A stretch of DNA of 64,000 bases from Actinomycetes bacterium. GTDB taxonomy: Bacteria > Actinomycetota > Actinomycetes > S36-B12. The stretch is taken from contig JAHECS010000010.1 in NCBI GenBank assembly GCA_024641635.1, forward strand, positions 29,133-93,132. The letters are read 5' to 3'. Of this stretch, positions 54,884-64,000 are shown one piece after another (the first letter of the stretch is position 1; every line of letters begins with the position of its first letter). A model generated the notes under the pieces. The model saw only the letters and a list, made by a program, of their open reading frames with translations. It was not told where the DNA came from and ran no database searches. The position numbers and the translations under genes were made by a program.

Positions 54884-55455
54884 CGGTTGGCGCCCGGCTG
54901 CCAGAGCACGTCGCCGCCCGCGTCCTTGTTGGAAACGCGGGCCAGGATGAACAGCAGGTCGCTGAGCCGGTTGAGGTACGTCGCGGTGAGCGAGTTCATG
55001 CCGCCGTGGTACGTGTCCAGCGCCGCCCAGGTGGAGCGCTCAGCGCGCCTGACCACCGTGCGCGCGACATGCAGCTGCGATGCCGCCACGGTCCCCCCGG
55101 GCAGGACGAACGAGCGCAGCGGATCGAGGCGTTCGTTGTACTCGTCGCAGGCCTCCTCGAGCCGCTCGACGTAGGCGTCGGTGACCCGTAGCGGGGGGTG
55201 CGCGGGCTCCTCGACGACGGGCGTGCACAGGTCCGCGCCGACGTCGAACATGTCGTTCTGGATCGCGATGAGGAGGTCGCGCACGTCCTCCGGGAACTCG
55301 GACGTTGCCAAGGCCACGCCGATGGCGCAGTTCGCCTCGTCGACGTCGGCATAGGCCCGCAGCCGCGCATCATTCTTGCCCGTGCGGCTCATGTCCCCGA
55401 GGGAAGTGGTGCCGTCGTCTCCGGTCCGGGTGTAGATGCGTGTCAGGTTGACCAT
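54880..55455 (-). CDS. Cob(I)yrinic acid a,c-diamide adenosyltransferase, PduO type
   Basis: A 191-residue trimeric adenosyltransferase: [42 protein letters not shown] with the ATP-binding motif, [31 protein letters not shown] with the conserved Arg-Arg-Glu, and [13 protein letters not shown]. It makes adenosylcobalamin from cob(I)alamin. Its place between atpC and murA matches Rv1314c. It overlaps atpC by 4 nt. Confidence 0.96.
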   Translation of the reverse strand: MVNLTRIYTRTGDDGTTSLGDMSRTGKNDARLRAYADVDEANCAIGVALATSEFPEDVRDLLIAIQNDMFDVGADLCTPVVEEPAHPPLRVTDAYVERLEEACDEYNERLDPLRSFVLPGGTVAASQLHVARTVVRRAERSTWAALDTYHGGMNSLTATYLNRLSDLLFILARVSNKDAGGDVLWQPGANR

Positions 55456-55509
55456 GCGGCGACCCTACGGCACGAAGCGACCGGCGGCATGCCGGCGGCA
55501 CGGGCCTCG

Positions 55510-55515
55510 TACGAT
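55510..55515 (+). promoter_or_regulatory. -10 hexamer TACGAT for leaderless murA mRNA
   Basis: TACGAT, 6 nt, GTG at 55522; no Shine-Dalgarno sequence. Confidence 0.55.
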
Positions 55516-55521
55516 GCGCCC

Positions 55522-56793
55522 GTGGAGGTCTTGCGGGTCACCGGCGGTCACCCCCTCCAGGGGGAGGTGACCCTCACCGGGGCGAAGAACTCGGTCCTCA
55601 AGCTCATGGCCGCCGCCCTTCTCGCCCCCGGCACGACGACCATCACCAACGTGCCGGAGATCCTCGACGTGGAGATCATGGCCGAGCTGCTGCGCCGGCT
55701 CGGCTGCGACGTCACCCACGATCTCGCCGCCTCGGCCGTGCGGATCACCGTGCCCGAGAACCCCGATCATCGCGCCGACTACGACCTCGTGCGCCGGATG
55801 AGGGCGTCGATCTGCGTCCTCGGACCCCTGGTGGCGCGCGTGGGCGCAGCCGACGTCGCCCTCCCCGGCGGTGACAACATCGGGTCGCGCGGCCTGGACA
55901 TGCACGTGGCCGGGCTGCGGCGCATGGGCGCCGACGTCAGCAGCGAGCACGGCTACCTGCTGGCCCAGGTGCCCGATCGGCTCACCGGCGCGCACACGTG
56001 GCTGGACTTCCCGAGCGTCGGGGCCACGGAGACCATCCTCATGGCCGCGGTCCTGGCCCGCGGCGAGACAGTGATCGACAACGCCGCCCGTGAGCCGGAG
56101 ATCGTGGACATCTGCACCATGCTCCAGGCGATGGGCGCGCGCATCGACGGGGTCGGCACGTCGACCCTGCTGATCGAGGGCGTCGATCAGCTGCACCCGG
56201 TGGAGCATGCGACCGTCCCCGATCGCATCGTGGCCGGGACGTGGGGAGTGGCCGCCGTCATGACCGGCGGGGATGTGGCCGTGCGGGGAGCCAATGCCGA
56301 GCACCTGACGATCGCGCTGGAGAAGCTGGAGACAGCGGGGGCGGTCGTGGACCTGCTGGCGGACGGCTTCCGCGTGCGGATGGAGGGGCGGCCCCGTGCC
56401 GTCGACATCGTCACGCTCCCGTACCCGGGCTTCCCCACCGACCTGCAGCCGCAGTTCATCGCCCTCAACTCGATCGCCGAGGGCGCAGCCCTGGTCACCG
56501 AGAACCTGTTCGAGGCGAGGTTCCGGTTCGTGCAGGAGCTCGCTCGCCTCGGTGCGGACGTCCGCACGGACGGACATCACGCCCTTGTCCGCGGCCGTGG
56601 GTCGCTCTCCGGGGCTCCGGTCGAGGCGACGGACATCCGAGCCGGAGCGGGGCTGGTCCTTGCGGGGCTGGTGGCCGACGGGTGCACGACCGTGTACGGC
56701 GTCAGCCACATCGACCGCGGGTACTCCGGGTTCGTGCCGTCCCTGCGCGGGCTCGGCGCCGAGATCAGCCGTGAAGAGGTCAGCGACCGCTAG
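55522..56793 (+). CDS. murA: UDP-N-acetylglucosamine 1-carboxyvinyltransferase with Asp118 in the catalytic-Cys position
   Basis: A 423-residue EPSP-synthase-fold enzyme, first committed step of peptidoglycan synthesis. Motifs: [31 protein letters not shown], and the catalytic loop [16 protein letters not shown]. Asp118 (codon 55873-55875) replaces the Cys found in most bacteria; the same change occurs in M. tuberculosis MurA and makes it insensitive to fosfomycin. The GTG at 55522 is supported by the leaderless promoter and alignment of the first residues; an upstream start would overlap the PduO promoter. Confidence 0.98.
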   Translation: MEVLRVTGGHPLQGEVTLTGAKNSVLKLMAAALLAPGTTTITNVPEILDVEIMAELLRRLGCDVTHDLAASAVRITVPENPDHRADYDLVRRMRASICVLGPLVARVGAADVALPGGDNIGSRGLDMHVAGLRRMGADVSSEHGYLLAQVPDRLTGAHTWLDFPSVGATETILMAAVLARGETVIDNAAREPEIVDICTMLQAMGARIDGVGTSTLLIEGVDQLHPVEHATVPDRIVAGTWGVAAVMTGGDVAVRGANAEHLTIALEKLETAGAVVDLLADGFRVRMEGRPRAVDIVTLPYPGFPTDLQPQFIALNSIAEGAALVTENLFEARFRFVQELARLGADVRTDGHHALVRGRGSLSGAPVEATDIRAGAGLVLAGLVADGCTTVYGVSHIDRGYSGFVPSLRGLGAEISREEVSDR

Positions 56794-57106
56794 CAAGGAC
56801 CTCTCGGGCCCGATCCTCGTCGGCCGGCCAGACCATCAGGCGTGGCCCGTCGATGGTCGTCGCGAGGTTCGCCCGGACCCCGCCGTCCTCGAGTCGTCGC
56901 CGGAGCACCTCACCCTCGATGTAGGTCGCTGGTGCCGCAACGGGGACCAGCAGTCCGTACTCGGAGTCGGGACCGGGAGTCGGCGCCGCGGCGACGACCG
57001 ACGAGCCGCGGCCGAAGGCCCACCGAAGGATGACGGCGAAGAGGGCGATCATGCCGACGGCCACGAGCGGGCCGAAGGCGTAGGAGAAGGATCCCCAGGA
57101 TGGCAC
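56780..57106 (-). CDS. Membrane-anchored DUF2007-like small protein
   Basis: A 108-residue protein with one helix ([22 protein letters not shown], 11-32), a Ser/Ala/Pro linker, then a soluble domain [53 protein letters not shown], which looks like a DUF2007 'signal-transducing' fold (about 70 residues). Function unknown. It converges on murA, overlapping its end by 14 nt. The 61-nt gap to the ABC permease stop holds no gene. Confidence 0.7.
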   Translation of the reverse strand: MPSWGSFSYAFGPLVAVGMIALFAVILRWAFGRGSSVVAAAPTPGPDSEYGLLVPVAAPATYIEGEVLRRRLEDGGVRANLATTIDGPRLMVWPADEDRAREVLASGR

Positions 57107-57167
57107 GGCACCATGGTGCAGCCGGACGCTCGGAACCGCCAGCCCAGCAGAGGCGCGCGGGACGGAC

Positions 57168-57992
57168 CTAGGTCGTCCCCTGCTTCGTCCAGCGGAAGAA
57201 GACCAGGGCCAGGACGAGGCCGATCACGCACCACAGGGCCAGCATCCCGGCACACAGGCCCAGCTCCCAGCTGCCAGAGACCTCGCCGGCCGCAGCGGAG
57301 TCGGGCAGGAACACGCTGCGCATGGCCTGGGCCAGCCACTTGAGGGGGAAGAGCGACGAGAACACCTGCATCCACTGCGGGAGCTGGGTGAACACGAAGA
57401 ACACGCCGGAGGTGAACTGCAGGACGAGCACGATGGGGGTGACCACCGCGGAGGCCCCCCGACCGGTCTTCGGGACGACCGAGAACGCCAGCCCGCACAG
57501 CGTGCAGGCGATGAGGCCCAGGACGCTGGCCCACAGGAAGGTGAACCACTGGAGGGCGGTGCTCGGGAGCCGGATGTCGTAGAAGGCCACGCCCACGGCG
57601 ACGAGGATGACCACCTGCGCCCCATAGGTGACGAACACCGTGGCCGCCTTGCCGATGAAGTACGACGCCTTGGGCATGGGCGTGCCCTGCAGCCGCTTGA
57701 GGGTCCCGTCCTCGCGCTCGAGAGGGATGGCGATGGCAAGGTTCTGGAAGGACGTGTAGAGCACGCCGGACGCGATCATCCCCGCGACGAAGTACTGGGC
57801 GAAGGAGATCCCGGGGGCGACCTCCTGGCCACCGAAGACGGACCCGAAGATGACCAGCAGGACCATCGGGAAGGCGAAGTTGAAGACCGCCGAGTTCCGG
57901 TCCCGGAAGAACTGCTTGAGCTCGACGGACACCCGGCGCCGGCCGATGGCGACAGTTCCGGGCAGTCGCGACGAGGCAGCCGACACGCTCAT
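57168..57992 (-). CDS. ABC-2-type permease
   Basis: A 274-residue membrane protein of the ABC-2 family with about six helices: RVSVELKQFFRDRNSAVFNFAFPMVLLVIFGSVFG, the LEREDGTLKRLQGTPMPKASYFIGK cytoplasmic loop and FTSGVFFVFTQLPQWMQVFSSLFPLKWLAQAMRSVFLPDS near the C-terminus, typical of DrrB/NodJ-type exporters. The ATG overlaps the stop of the ATPase gene (57989-57992). Confidence 0.93.
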   Translation of the reverse strand: MSVSAASSRLPGTVAIGRRRVSVELKQFFRDRNSAVFNFAFPMVLLVIFGSVFGGQEVAPGISFAQYFVAGMIASGVLYTSFQNLAIAIPLEREDGTLKRLQGTPMPKASYFIGKAATVFVTYGAQVVILVAVGVAFYDIRLPSTALQWFTFLWASVLGLIACTLCGLAFSVVPKTGRGASAVVTPIVLVLQFTSGVFFVFTQLPQWMQVFSSLFPLKWLAQAMRSVFLPDSAAAGEVSGSWELGLCAGMLALWCVIGLVLALVFFRWTKQGTT

Positions 57993-58858
57993 GCTGATTC
58001 GCCTGCCTCTTCGTCGCGGTCATCGTCGAGCATCGACAGGTAGATGTCCTCGAGCGTCTCCCGATGCACCTCGAGACCCGGGACATCGCCGCCGAGACGC
58101 TGCGCGAGCTCGAGGACGACGGTGGTCGGGCTCATGGTCTGTGTCTCCACCCGAACGCCGTCCTCGATCCAGGAGACGCGCGCGCTGCTGCGCTCCCTGC
58201 CGCCGAGCCGGTCCGGCGTGTCGCAGGCGAGGACCCGGCCGCGGGAGATGACCGCCACCCGGTCGGCGAGGTGCTGCGCCTCCTCGAGGTAGTGGGTGGT
58301 CAGCAGGATCGTCGTTCCCTCCGCCTTGAGGCCATCGATGAGCGTCCAGAACTCACGGCGGGCCTCGGGATCGAATCCGGTGGTCGGCTCGTCGAGGAAC
58401 AGCACGCGCGGGCGGCCGATGAGGCCGAGTGCGACGTCGAGCCGTCGGCGCTGACCGCCGGACAGCTTCTCGTTGCGGGACCTGCGCTTCGAGGTGAGCC
58501 CCACCGAGTCGATCACGTCATCGGGATCGCGCGGATCCGGGTAGTAGCCGGCGAAGTGCCGGACCGCCTCGGCGACGGTGAGGTCGCCCAGGTCGCGGTC
58601 CGTCTGAAGGACGATGCCCAGCTGCGACCTCCAGACGCGATCACCGCGAGCGGGATCGATGCCGAGCACCTGCGCCTCTCCGGAGTCCCGCCGCCGGTAT
58701 CCCTCGAGGATCTCGGTGATCGTGGTCTTCCCGGCGCCGTTGGGTCCGAGGAGGGCGAAGCACTCGCCCATCTCGATCGAGAACGTCGCGCCATCCAGGG
58801 CGTGAAGATCCCCGTAGCTCTTGCGCACGTCGCGGACGCTCATCGCGAGCTCGGCCAT
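57989..58858 (-). CDS. ABC transporter ATP-binding protein (DrrA/NodI-like)
   Basis: A 289-residue ATPase with Walker A GPNGAGKTT, signature LSGGQRRRLDVALG, Walker B VLFLDEPTTGFDPEARR and an H-loop TTHYL. The C-terminal tail (about 225-289) is acidic, as in drug-resistance exporters DrrA. Pairs with the overlapping permease. Substrate unknown. Confidence 0.95.
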   Translation of the reverse strand: MAELAMSVRDVRKSYGDLHALDGATFSIEMGECFALLGPNGAGKTTITEILEGYRRRDSGEAQVLGIDPARGDRVWRSQLGIVLQTDRDLGDLTVAEAVRHFAGYYPDPRDPDDVIDSVGLTSKRRSRNEKLSGGQRRRLDVALGLIGRPRVLFLDEPTTGFDPEARREFWTLIDGLKAEGTTILLTTHYLEEAQHLADRVAVISRGRVLACDTPDRLGGRERSSARVSWIEDGVRVETQTMSPTTVVLELAQRLGGDVPGLEVHRETLEDIYLSMLDDDRDEEAGESA

Positions 58859-59004
58859 CGGTCCATGCTGGCACAGGCCTGACCGGCGCGTCCCCGCAAT
58901 GCCGCAGGGCCCGCGTCCACCCTCGCTGTGATCCCGCCCGCCGCCGCGACATCTGACCCTCCGGGTCCAGTCGGCCTGGACGGGCCGTCAGTGACCGCGT
59001 CGCG

Positions 59005-59010
59005 TAGCCT
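59005..59010 (+). promoter_or_regulatory. -10 hexamer TAGCCT for leaderless nucS mRNA
   Basis: TAGCCT, 6 nt, ATG at 59017. The 58859-59016 gap holds nothing else I can support. Confidence 0.55.
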
Positions 59011-59016
59011 CGCCGC

Positions 59017-59697
59017 ATGCGGATTGTCGTGGCGCGCTGCCGCGTCGACTACGTGGGCAGGCTCACGGCACACCTGCCAGAGGCCACCCGGGTGATCATG
59101 CTGAAGGCCGACGGGTCCGTGCTCATCCATTCGGACGGCGGCTCCTACAAGCCGCTCAACTGGATGAGCCCGCCGTGCACCACGCGCGTGGACGAGTCCG
59201 CCGAGGACGGCATCGTCCAGGCGTGGGTGGTCGAGAACAAGGCCGGCGAACAGCTCCAGATCACCGTGCACGAGGTGCTGCACGACTCCGAGCACGACCT
59301 CGGAACCGACCCGGGCCTCGTCAAGGACGGCGTCGAGGCGCACTTGCAGAAGCTGCTGGCCGAGCAGATCGGCGTGCTGGGGGAGGGTTGGCGCCTGGTT
59401 CGGCGGGAGTACCCGACGGCCATCGGGCCGGTGGACCTCATGTGCCGCGACGCCCAGGGGCTGGCCGTCGCCGTCGAGATCAAGCGCCGCGGCGAGATCG
59501 ACGGGGTTGAGCAGCTCACCCGCTACCTCGACCTGCTCAACCGCGATCCGCTGCTGGCTCCGGTCCGCGGCATCTTCGCCGCGCAGGAGATCAAGCCGCA
59601 GGCCCGCGTGCTGGCCGAGGACCGGGGGATCGAGTGCGTCGTTCTCGACTATGCGGAACTGCGCGGGGTGGATGACGTGGAGTCGAGGCTGTTCTAG
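59017..59697 (+). CDS. nucS: Mismatch-specific endonuclease NucS (EndoMS)
   Basis: A 226-residue enzyme: N-terminal DNA-binding/dimerisation domain ([50 protein letters not shown]) and the PD-(D/E)XK nuclease core with GPVDLMCRD and [22 protein letters not shown]. It cleaves both strands at mismatches and replaces MutS/MutL in most actinobacteria. The C-terminal SRLF ends with residues compatible with a beta-clamp binding motif. Confidence 0.97.
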   Translation: MRIVVARCRVDYVGRLTAHLPEATRVIMLKADGSVLIHSDGGSYKPLNWMSPPCTTRVDESAEDGIVQAWVVENKAGEQLQITVHEVLHDSEHDLGTDPGLVKDGVEAHLQKLLAEQIGVLGEGWRLVRREYPTAIGPVDLMCRDAQGLAVAVEIKRRGEIDGVEQLTRYLDLLNRDPLLAPVRGIFAAQEIKPQARVLAEDRGIECVVLDYAELRGVDDVESRLF

Positions 59698-61556
59698 GCG
59701 CTGTCGGGGGCGGCGTCGCGCCGTTCCTCCTGCCGGAAGTCGTAGTACTGGAGCGTCAGGCCGATCGCGGAGAACGGCAGGAGGACAGCGCCGACCACGA
59801 TCGCAGCGAGGTTCGTCAACCAGAACGGCCAGCCCGTCACGAGGAGCATGAGGCCCCCGATGACGCCGGGCAGGCTGAAGCCGATCCACACGAGGAGGGC
59901 GCTGAGGAAGACCGCGCGCCAGCGGCGGCCCTTCGTCAGGCGCGTGCTCCGCCGCAGCGACCCGATGACCCCGAGGTGCTCGATGACCGCCGCCGGCATG
60001 GCGACGGCCCAGAGGGCGATGAGGAGCAGGGCGACGGGCAGGCCCACGAGGGACGACGCGAGCAGGGAGACCGTCACGAGCAGAACGAGCTGGACCAGGG
60101 CGCCGGACGGCCTGCGCGCGGCGAGGGCGATCGATGACCAGCCCGAGATGCGGTGGTCCCGGGCGATCCCCTCGACGACCCGGCAGGTGGCGGACAGTGC
60201 GATGGCCACGGCCGGTGCGAGCGCGAAGGCGACGAGCACCGCGAGGATCACGCCGACTGCGGAGTCCGTCAGGCCGTTGACGTCGGTGATGTCGCCGCTC
60301 GGTCGCGACCGCAGCGCAAGCTGCTGGAGGCCCAGAGCCCCGGCGGTGGAGAGCCCGACGACGAGCAGGATGGGCCACAGCACACGAAGGTGACCGAAGA
60401 GAAGTCCGAAGGATGCGGACACCACCTGTCCCGCTCGACGCTCGCGATCCGGCTGGGTGTCGCCGCCGTGTCGCCACCGGGTGCCACGGACGAGGAGCAC
60501 GGCGAGGAGGACGAGGGCGACCAGCGCGAGCGCCACCAGAACGGGCTGGTCCAGCAGGGCGATGAACAGCAGCGACCCGGATCGGGTGAGGTCGCAGAAC
60601 GAGTCCGCGGCGGGACCACCGATGGTCGGCAGGGAAACGGCGCCCTCGCGGCCCTGCTCGACCTGCCACGTCACCGGATGAGCCCACTGCTCCTTCGTGT
60701 TGGGGCCGGTGGGGCCGTTGTTGAAGGACGGCGCCTTCTCGCCCCAGCGTCCCGTGAAGCTGAGCCACTCGAAGCCCGCGGTCGGCTTCTCCGGAAGCAC
60801 GACGACCGCCGGCCTGAGCTCGGCGCCCAGGGGCTCCGTCTCGTCGCACCCGAAGCCTGCGGCCGCGCTCTTGCCGAACCACCGGGCCTGCGTGAAGTAG
60901 GCCGCATGCGATCCCTGGCCGGGATAGACGACGACGTGGTCGTCCACGCGAAGCAGCTTCTGGTCGGACCACGAGGAGGTCTCGGAGCCCTCATGCTGGG
61001 CGAACGCGACGCTCGTCGGACCCCGTGCCAGGGCCTCGGCCGGGGTCGCGGCGTCGAAGAGGAGCTGGATCATCTCCCAGTCGCCCTCGTGCCGGTCGTT
61101 CCAGTCGTTGTAGACCCACCAGAACCAGTACTGGAGGGCCAGGGTGCCCGGGTGATCCGGGTCGGTGGCGACGTGCGCGTAGACGGTCGGGGAGGCCTGG
61201 CCGGCGAGAGAGTCGAACCACTGCTCGTAGCCGCAGCCGGGGTCGAGGGGGTCGCCCGGGAAGTCGAGGTACCAGCCGTCGCCGCGGTTCGCGAGGTCTG
61301 AGGCCGTGGGTGCCGGGATCTGCTCGCCCGCCGGTCCTCGCAGCGTCACGTCGGGCCGTCCCAGCACCGCCTCGACCGTGGTCGGAAGGAATGGCTCCCC
61401 GTCGCTGCAGGGCACCGGGTGCTCGCGCACGACGACGACGGGCGCGTAGTGCTGGGCCAGGTCGGTCACGATGTCCTGGGCGTGTGCCGGGGGTGCCAGC
61501 CCGACCCAGACCAGCAGGGCGACCGGCAGCGCGGTCCACGTGGCCTGGCCTCTCAC
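59694..61556 (-). CDS. Secreted Vps62-like domain fused to multi-helix membrane domain
   Basis: A 620-residue protein with a signal peptide ending PAHAQD. The outer domain (about 30-330) includes [42 protein letters not shown] and [17 protein letters not shown], a strong match to Vps62/DUF946-type proteins (plant and fungal sorting proteins, also bacterial surface proteins). From about 355 on are seven or more hydrophobic helices, with [18 protein letters not shown] like DUF7847/GPDPase-membrane domains. Function unknown. It converges on nucS, overlapping by 4 nt. GTG start supported by GGGAGGTGGAG. Confidence 0.75.
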   Translation of the reverse strand: MRGQATWTALPVALLVWVGLAPPAHAQDIVTDLAQHYAPVVVVREHPVPCSDGEPFLPTTVEAVLGRPDVTLRGPAGEQIPAPTASDLANRGDGWYLDFPGDPLDPGCGYEQWFDSLAGQASPTVYAHVATDPDHPGTLALQYWFWWVYNDWNDRHEGDWEMIQLLFDAATPAEALARGPTSVAFAQHEGSETSSWSDQKLLRVDDHVVVYPGQGSHAAYFTQARWFGKSAAAGFGCDETEPLGAELRPAVVVLPEKPTAGFEWLSFTGRWGEKAPSFNNGPTGPNTKEQWAHPVTWQVEQGREGAVSLPTIGGPAADSFCDLTRSGSLLFIALLDQPVLVALALVALVLLAVLLVRGTRWRHGGDTQPDRERRAGQVVSASFGLLFGHLRVLWPILLVVGLSTAGALGLQQLALRSRPSGDITDVNGLTDSAVGVILAVLVAFALAPAVAIALSATCRVVEGIARDHRISGWSSIALAARRPSGALVQLVLLVTVSLLASSLVGLPVALLLIALWAVAMPAAVIEHLGVIGSLRRSTRLTKGRRWRAVFLSALLVWIGFSLPGVIGGLMLLVTGWPFWLTNLAAIVVGAVLLPFSAIGLTLQYYDFRQEERRDAAPDSA

Positions 61557-61738
61557 CGCTCCACCTCCCACGCGAACGGCGCACCGGCACCTGCACCCAC
61601 GCTTGACCGCTCCGGCGTCGACGCCGCGCATCGGCATTGTGCCGTGCCTGCGGCAAGCACGCCGGATCTTCGACGAGGGCGGCGGGATAGGCTCGTTCGG
61701 CACGCGGATCACCGCGGTGGCGGAGAGAAGGGGCGTTC

Positions 61739-63505
61739 ATGGGCATCTCCACGGTCGGCATCGTCGGACTCGGGACGATGGGGGCGGGAATCGCCGAGGT
61801 GGTCGCTCGCAACGGGTACCAGGTGGTCGCCATCGAGTCGGCCGAGGAGGCGCTCGACGTCGGCCGGGACCGGATCGTCGGGTCGACCGCGCGCGCGGTC
61901 TCGCGCGACAAGATGACGGCGGAGGAGCAGGAGGACCTCCTGGCGAGGATCACCTTCCGGACCGATCTCGGAGCGCTGGCGGAAGCCGACCTGATCATCG
62001 AGGCGATCACGGAGAGCCTCGTCCTCAAGCGGGAGCTGTTCGCCCAGCTCGACGACATCGCCCCGGCGAGCGCCATTCTGGCCACGAACACGTCGTCCCT
62101 GTCGGTGACGGACATCTCGGTCGCCACGGACCGGCCCGCCAACGTGGTGGGACTCCACTTCTTCAACCCGGCGCCGGTTCAGGCGTTCGTCGAGGTGGTC
62201 CGCACTGTCGTGTCGGACCAGGCGGTCGTGGACGAGGCTGCCGACTTCGCCCGCTCGCTCGGCAAGGAGCCGGTGGTCGTCGGAGACAAGGCCGGCTTCA
62301 TCGCGAACGCCCTGCTCTTCGGCTACCTCAACCATGCGGTGTCGATGTTCGAGGCACGATACGCATCCCGCGAGGACATCGATGCCGCCATGCGACTGGG
62401 CTGCGGCTACCCGATGGGTCCCCTGATGCTCCTCGACCTGATCGGTCTGGACACCGCCTACGAGATCCTCGACACGATGTACAAGCAGGGTCGAGACCGG
62501 CTCCATGCGCCGAGTCCGATCCTCAAGCAGATGGTCACGGCGGGACTTCGCGGCCGCAAGACGGGACGTGGCTTCTACCGCTACGAATCCGCCGGCTCCC
62601 CGACGGTCGTGCCCGATGACGGGCACGCGCCCACCCCGGTCCGCACGCCGGGCCGCAAGGTCGAGACGGTCGGAGTCGTCGGTTCGGGGACGATGGCGTC
62701 CGGCATCGCGGAGGTGTTCGCCAAGGGGGGCATCCCGGTTACCGTCGTGGCACGCAGTGCCGAGCGCATCGACGCCGTGATGGCTGCGATCGGGAAGTCT
62801 CTCGGCAAGGGGGTCGAGCGCGGCAAGCTCACGGCCGAGGATCGCGATGCGGCCCTCGCGCGGGTGACCGGGACGACCGACATGTCCGCGCTCTCCTCGG
62901 CCGATCTCGTCGTCGAGGCCGTGGTCGAGGACATCGCCGTCAAGACGGCCCTGTTCGAGCAGTTCGACGCCATCTGCCGGCCCGGCGCGGTCCTCGCGAC
63001 GACCACGTCCAGCCTTCCGGTCATCGACATGGCTGCTGTGACCTCGCGCCCGCAGGACGTGGTCGGCCTGCATTTCTTCAACCCCGCACCGCTGATGCGG
63101 CTCGTCGAGGTCGTCCGCACGGTGGCGACGGCGGAGGACGTCGTCTCGACGGCGCTCGAGGTCTGCCGGGTCATCGGCAAGCACCCCGTGGAGTGCGGGG
63201 ATCGGGCCGGCTTCATCGTCAACGCGCTGCTCTTCCCGTACCTCAACGACGCGGTGCGGATGCTCAACGCCAACTACGCCTCCGCTGACGACATGGATCT
63301 GGCGATGAAGAAGGGCTGCGGGTACCCGATGGGTCCGTTCGAACTCCTGGACGTCGTCGGCCTGGACGTCTCACTGGCGATCCAGCAGACCCTCTACCGG
63401 GAGTTCCGCGAACCGGGGTTCGCCCCGGCCCCGCTGCTCGAGCACCTCGTCACGGCGGGCTACCTGGGCCGCAAGACCGGGCGGGGCTTCCGGGTCTACG
63501 CCTGA
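61739..63505 (+). CDS. Tandem 3-hydroxyacyl-CoA (3-hydroxybutyryl-CoA) dehydrogenase
   Basis: A 588-residue protein made of two complete 3HCDH units. Unit 1 (1-285): GIVGLGTMGAGIAEV, NTSSLSV, GLHFFNPAPVQAFVEVV, GCGYPMGPLMLLDLIGLD. Unit 2 (about 305-588): GVVGSGTMASGIAEV, TTSSLPVIDM, GLHFFNPAPLMRLVEVV, GCGYPMGPFELLDVVGLD. Both keep the catalytic Ser, His (HFFNP) and Asn/Glu pattern, so both may be active. It oxidises or reduces 3-hydroxyacyl-CoA in fatty-acid or butyryl-CoA metabolism. gagaagg ribosome-binding site; a TAGGCT at 61688-61693 may be the -10. Confidence 0.95.
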   Translation: MGISTVGIVGLGTMGAGIAEVVARNGYQVVAIESAEEALDVGRDRIVGSTARAVSRDKMTAEEQEDLLARITFRTDLGALAEADLIIEAITESLVLKRELFAQLDDIAPASAILATNTSSLSVTDISVATDRPANVVGLHFFNPAPVQAFVEVVRTVVSDQAVVDEAADFARSLGKEPVVVGDKAGFIANALLFGYLNHAVSMFEARYASREDIDAAMRLGCGYPMGPLMLLDLIGLDTAYEILDTMYKQGRDRLHAPSPILKQMVTAGLRGRKTGRGFYRYESAGSPTVVPDDGHAPTPVRTPGRKVETVGVVGSGTMASGIAEVFAKGGIPVTVVARSAERIDAVMAAIGKSLGKGVERGKLTAEDRDAALARVTGTTDMSALSSADLVVEAVVEDIAVKTALFEQFDAICRPGAVLATTTSSLPVIDMAAVTSRPQDVVGLHFFNPAPLMRLVEVVRTVATAEDVVSTALEVCRVIGKHPVECGDRAGFIVNALLFPYLNDAVRMLNANYASADDMDLAMKKGCGYPMGPFELLDVVGLDVSLAIQQTLYREFREPGFAPAPLLEHLVTAGYLGRKTGRGFRVYA

Positions 63506-63795
63506 TGGGACGAAAGCACCGCCGTCGCGCCGACGAGGCGCGTGAACTCGGTCCTGCCTACGCAAGCCGGACGGTCGAAGCCCATCCGGACGGGGACTGG
63601 GTGGTGCAGCGCGTCACCGGATCCGCGGCCACCAAGGCATACCGGTGTCCCGGGTGCGACCAGGAGATCCGCCCGGCCACGCCCCATGTCGTCGCGTTCC
63701 CGGCGGAGGATCCCAAGGGCCTGGAGCATCGGCGGCACTGGCACACCCCGTGCTGGGGGGCGCGTGACCGCCGCTCGCCGCGGATGGGACGGTAG
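63505..63795 (+). CDS. Small Cys/His-containing actinobacterial protein
   Basis: A 96-residue basic protein with the start MGRKHRRRADEARELG, then VQRVTGSAATKAYRCPGCDQEIRPATPHVVAFP and HRRHWHTPCWGARDRR. CPGC and HxxC could bind zinc. I recall close relatives in actinobacteria annotated loosely as ATP/GTP-binding, but no nucleotide motif is present, so the role is unknown. Its ATG overlaps the previous stop (TGATG), indicating coupling with the dehydrogenase. Confidence 0.8.
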   Translation: MGRKHRRRADEARELGPAYASRTVEAHPDGDWVVQRVTGSAATKAYRCPGCDQEIRPATPHVVAFPAEDPKGLEHRRHWHTPCWGARDRRSPRMGR

Positions 63796-63799
63796 CGGG

Positions 63800-64000
63800 G
63801 TGACCCAGTCGATCGTGGCCAACTCGGTCCTGCCCGCGCGCAGGGAGCCGCTGCACCTGCGCACGTCTGACGGGTTGCAGCTCGTGGGCGAGCTGGCGTT
63901 GCCGATGGCGAACGTCCCTGTGGCGACGATCGTCACGGTGCATCCGCTGCCGACGCACGGCGGCATGATGGACAGCCACGTCCTGCGGAAGATGGCGTGG
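63800..64000 (+). CDS. Alpha/beta-hydrolase, truncated by the window end
   Basis: The visible 67 residues (GTG start) read LRTSDGLQLVGELALPMANVPVATIVTVHPLPTHGGMMDSHVLRKM, matching the N-terminus of alpha/beta-hydrolases: the LVGELALP strand, then the VHPLPTHGG oxyanion region of the dienelactone-hydrolase-like group. It starts 4 nt after the previous stop, so the three genes probably form an operon. The rest lies beyond base 64000. Confidence 0.8.
   Translation, partial: MTQSIVANSVLPARREPLHLRTSDGLQLVGELALPMANVPVATIVTVHPLPTHGGMMDSHVLRKMAW

Overview
The window is very GC-rich, gene-dense DNA from an actinomycete (high-GC Gram-positive). Markers for this placement are a fused KGD-type 2-oxoglutarate decarboxylase, the mismatch endonuclease NucS, a nickel superoxide dismutase with its SodX protease, and a MurA with Asp in place of the usual catalytic Cys. 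The block argS-lysA-hom-thrC-thrB-rho-rpmE-prfA-prmC-tsaC-(glyA)-wecA-atpI-atpBEFHAGDC-pduO-murA-nucS matches, from memory, the order in Mycobacterium and related actinomycetes. I cannot name the genus. I see no phage, insertion sequence, CRISPR array or other mobile element; this is chromosomal backbone.

Layout. 1-3.5 kb: EthD-like protein, divergent sodN/sodX, malic enzyme, quinone-oxidoreductase-like dehydrogenase. 3.5-11.5 kb, minus strand: a 56-residue DUF6104-type protein just downstream of kgd, kgd, an ABC exporter with a DUF2568-type membrane protein, a rhodanese under an apparent CsoR/CstR-type operator, and a sugar/H+ symporter with a CRP-like site. 11.5-21 kb: cell-envelope and accessory genes (L,D-transpeptidase, thioesterase, membrane alpha/beta-hydrolase, lytic transglycosylase, GTPase, PAC2 protein, secreted TAP-like hydrolase). 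21.1-25.7 kb: an olefin operon oleA-oleBC-oleD with 4-nt overlaps, followed by a terminator and a 457-nt gene-free stretch that may encode a structured RNA. 26-31.5 kb: hydrolase/MFS divergent pair, tgt (with an apparent upstream mini-ORF), the queuosine-precursor transporter yhhQ whose ATG lies one base after the CCA of tRNA-Arg(CCG), YihY protein, small membrane protein. 31.7-46.9 kb: argS, lysA, aquaporin, threonine operon, rho, rpmE, prfA-prmC-tsaC, glyA, wecA. 47-54.9 kb: the complete F1Fo ATP synthase operon. 54.9-64 kb: PduO adenosyltransferase, murA, ABC-2 exporter, nucS, a Vps62-type membrane protein, a tandem 3-hydroxyacyl-CoA dehydrogenase, a small Cys/His protein and a hydrolase cut by the window end.

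Two themes cut across the genes. First, many genes without a Shine-Dalgarno sequence have an nANNNT/TANNNT -10 hexamer ending exactly 6 nt before the start codon, the signature of leaderless mRNAs; I used it to choose starts. Second, several gene boundaries carry long, often perfect palindromes (56 bp after lysA, 50 bp after rho), and the arm CGAGTGGTCACTGCGCGC recurs at two loci, suggesting a family of intergenic palindromic elements, possibly terminators. The genes together serve central carbon flux (kgd, malic enzyme), aspartate-family amino acids, translation, energy coupling, cell wall and hydrocarbon synthesis.
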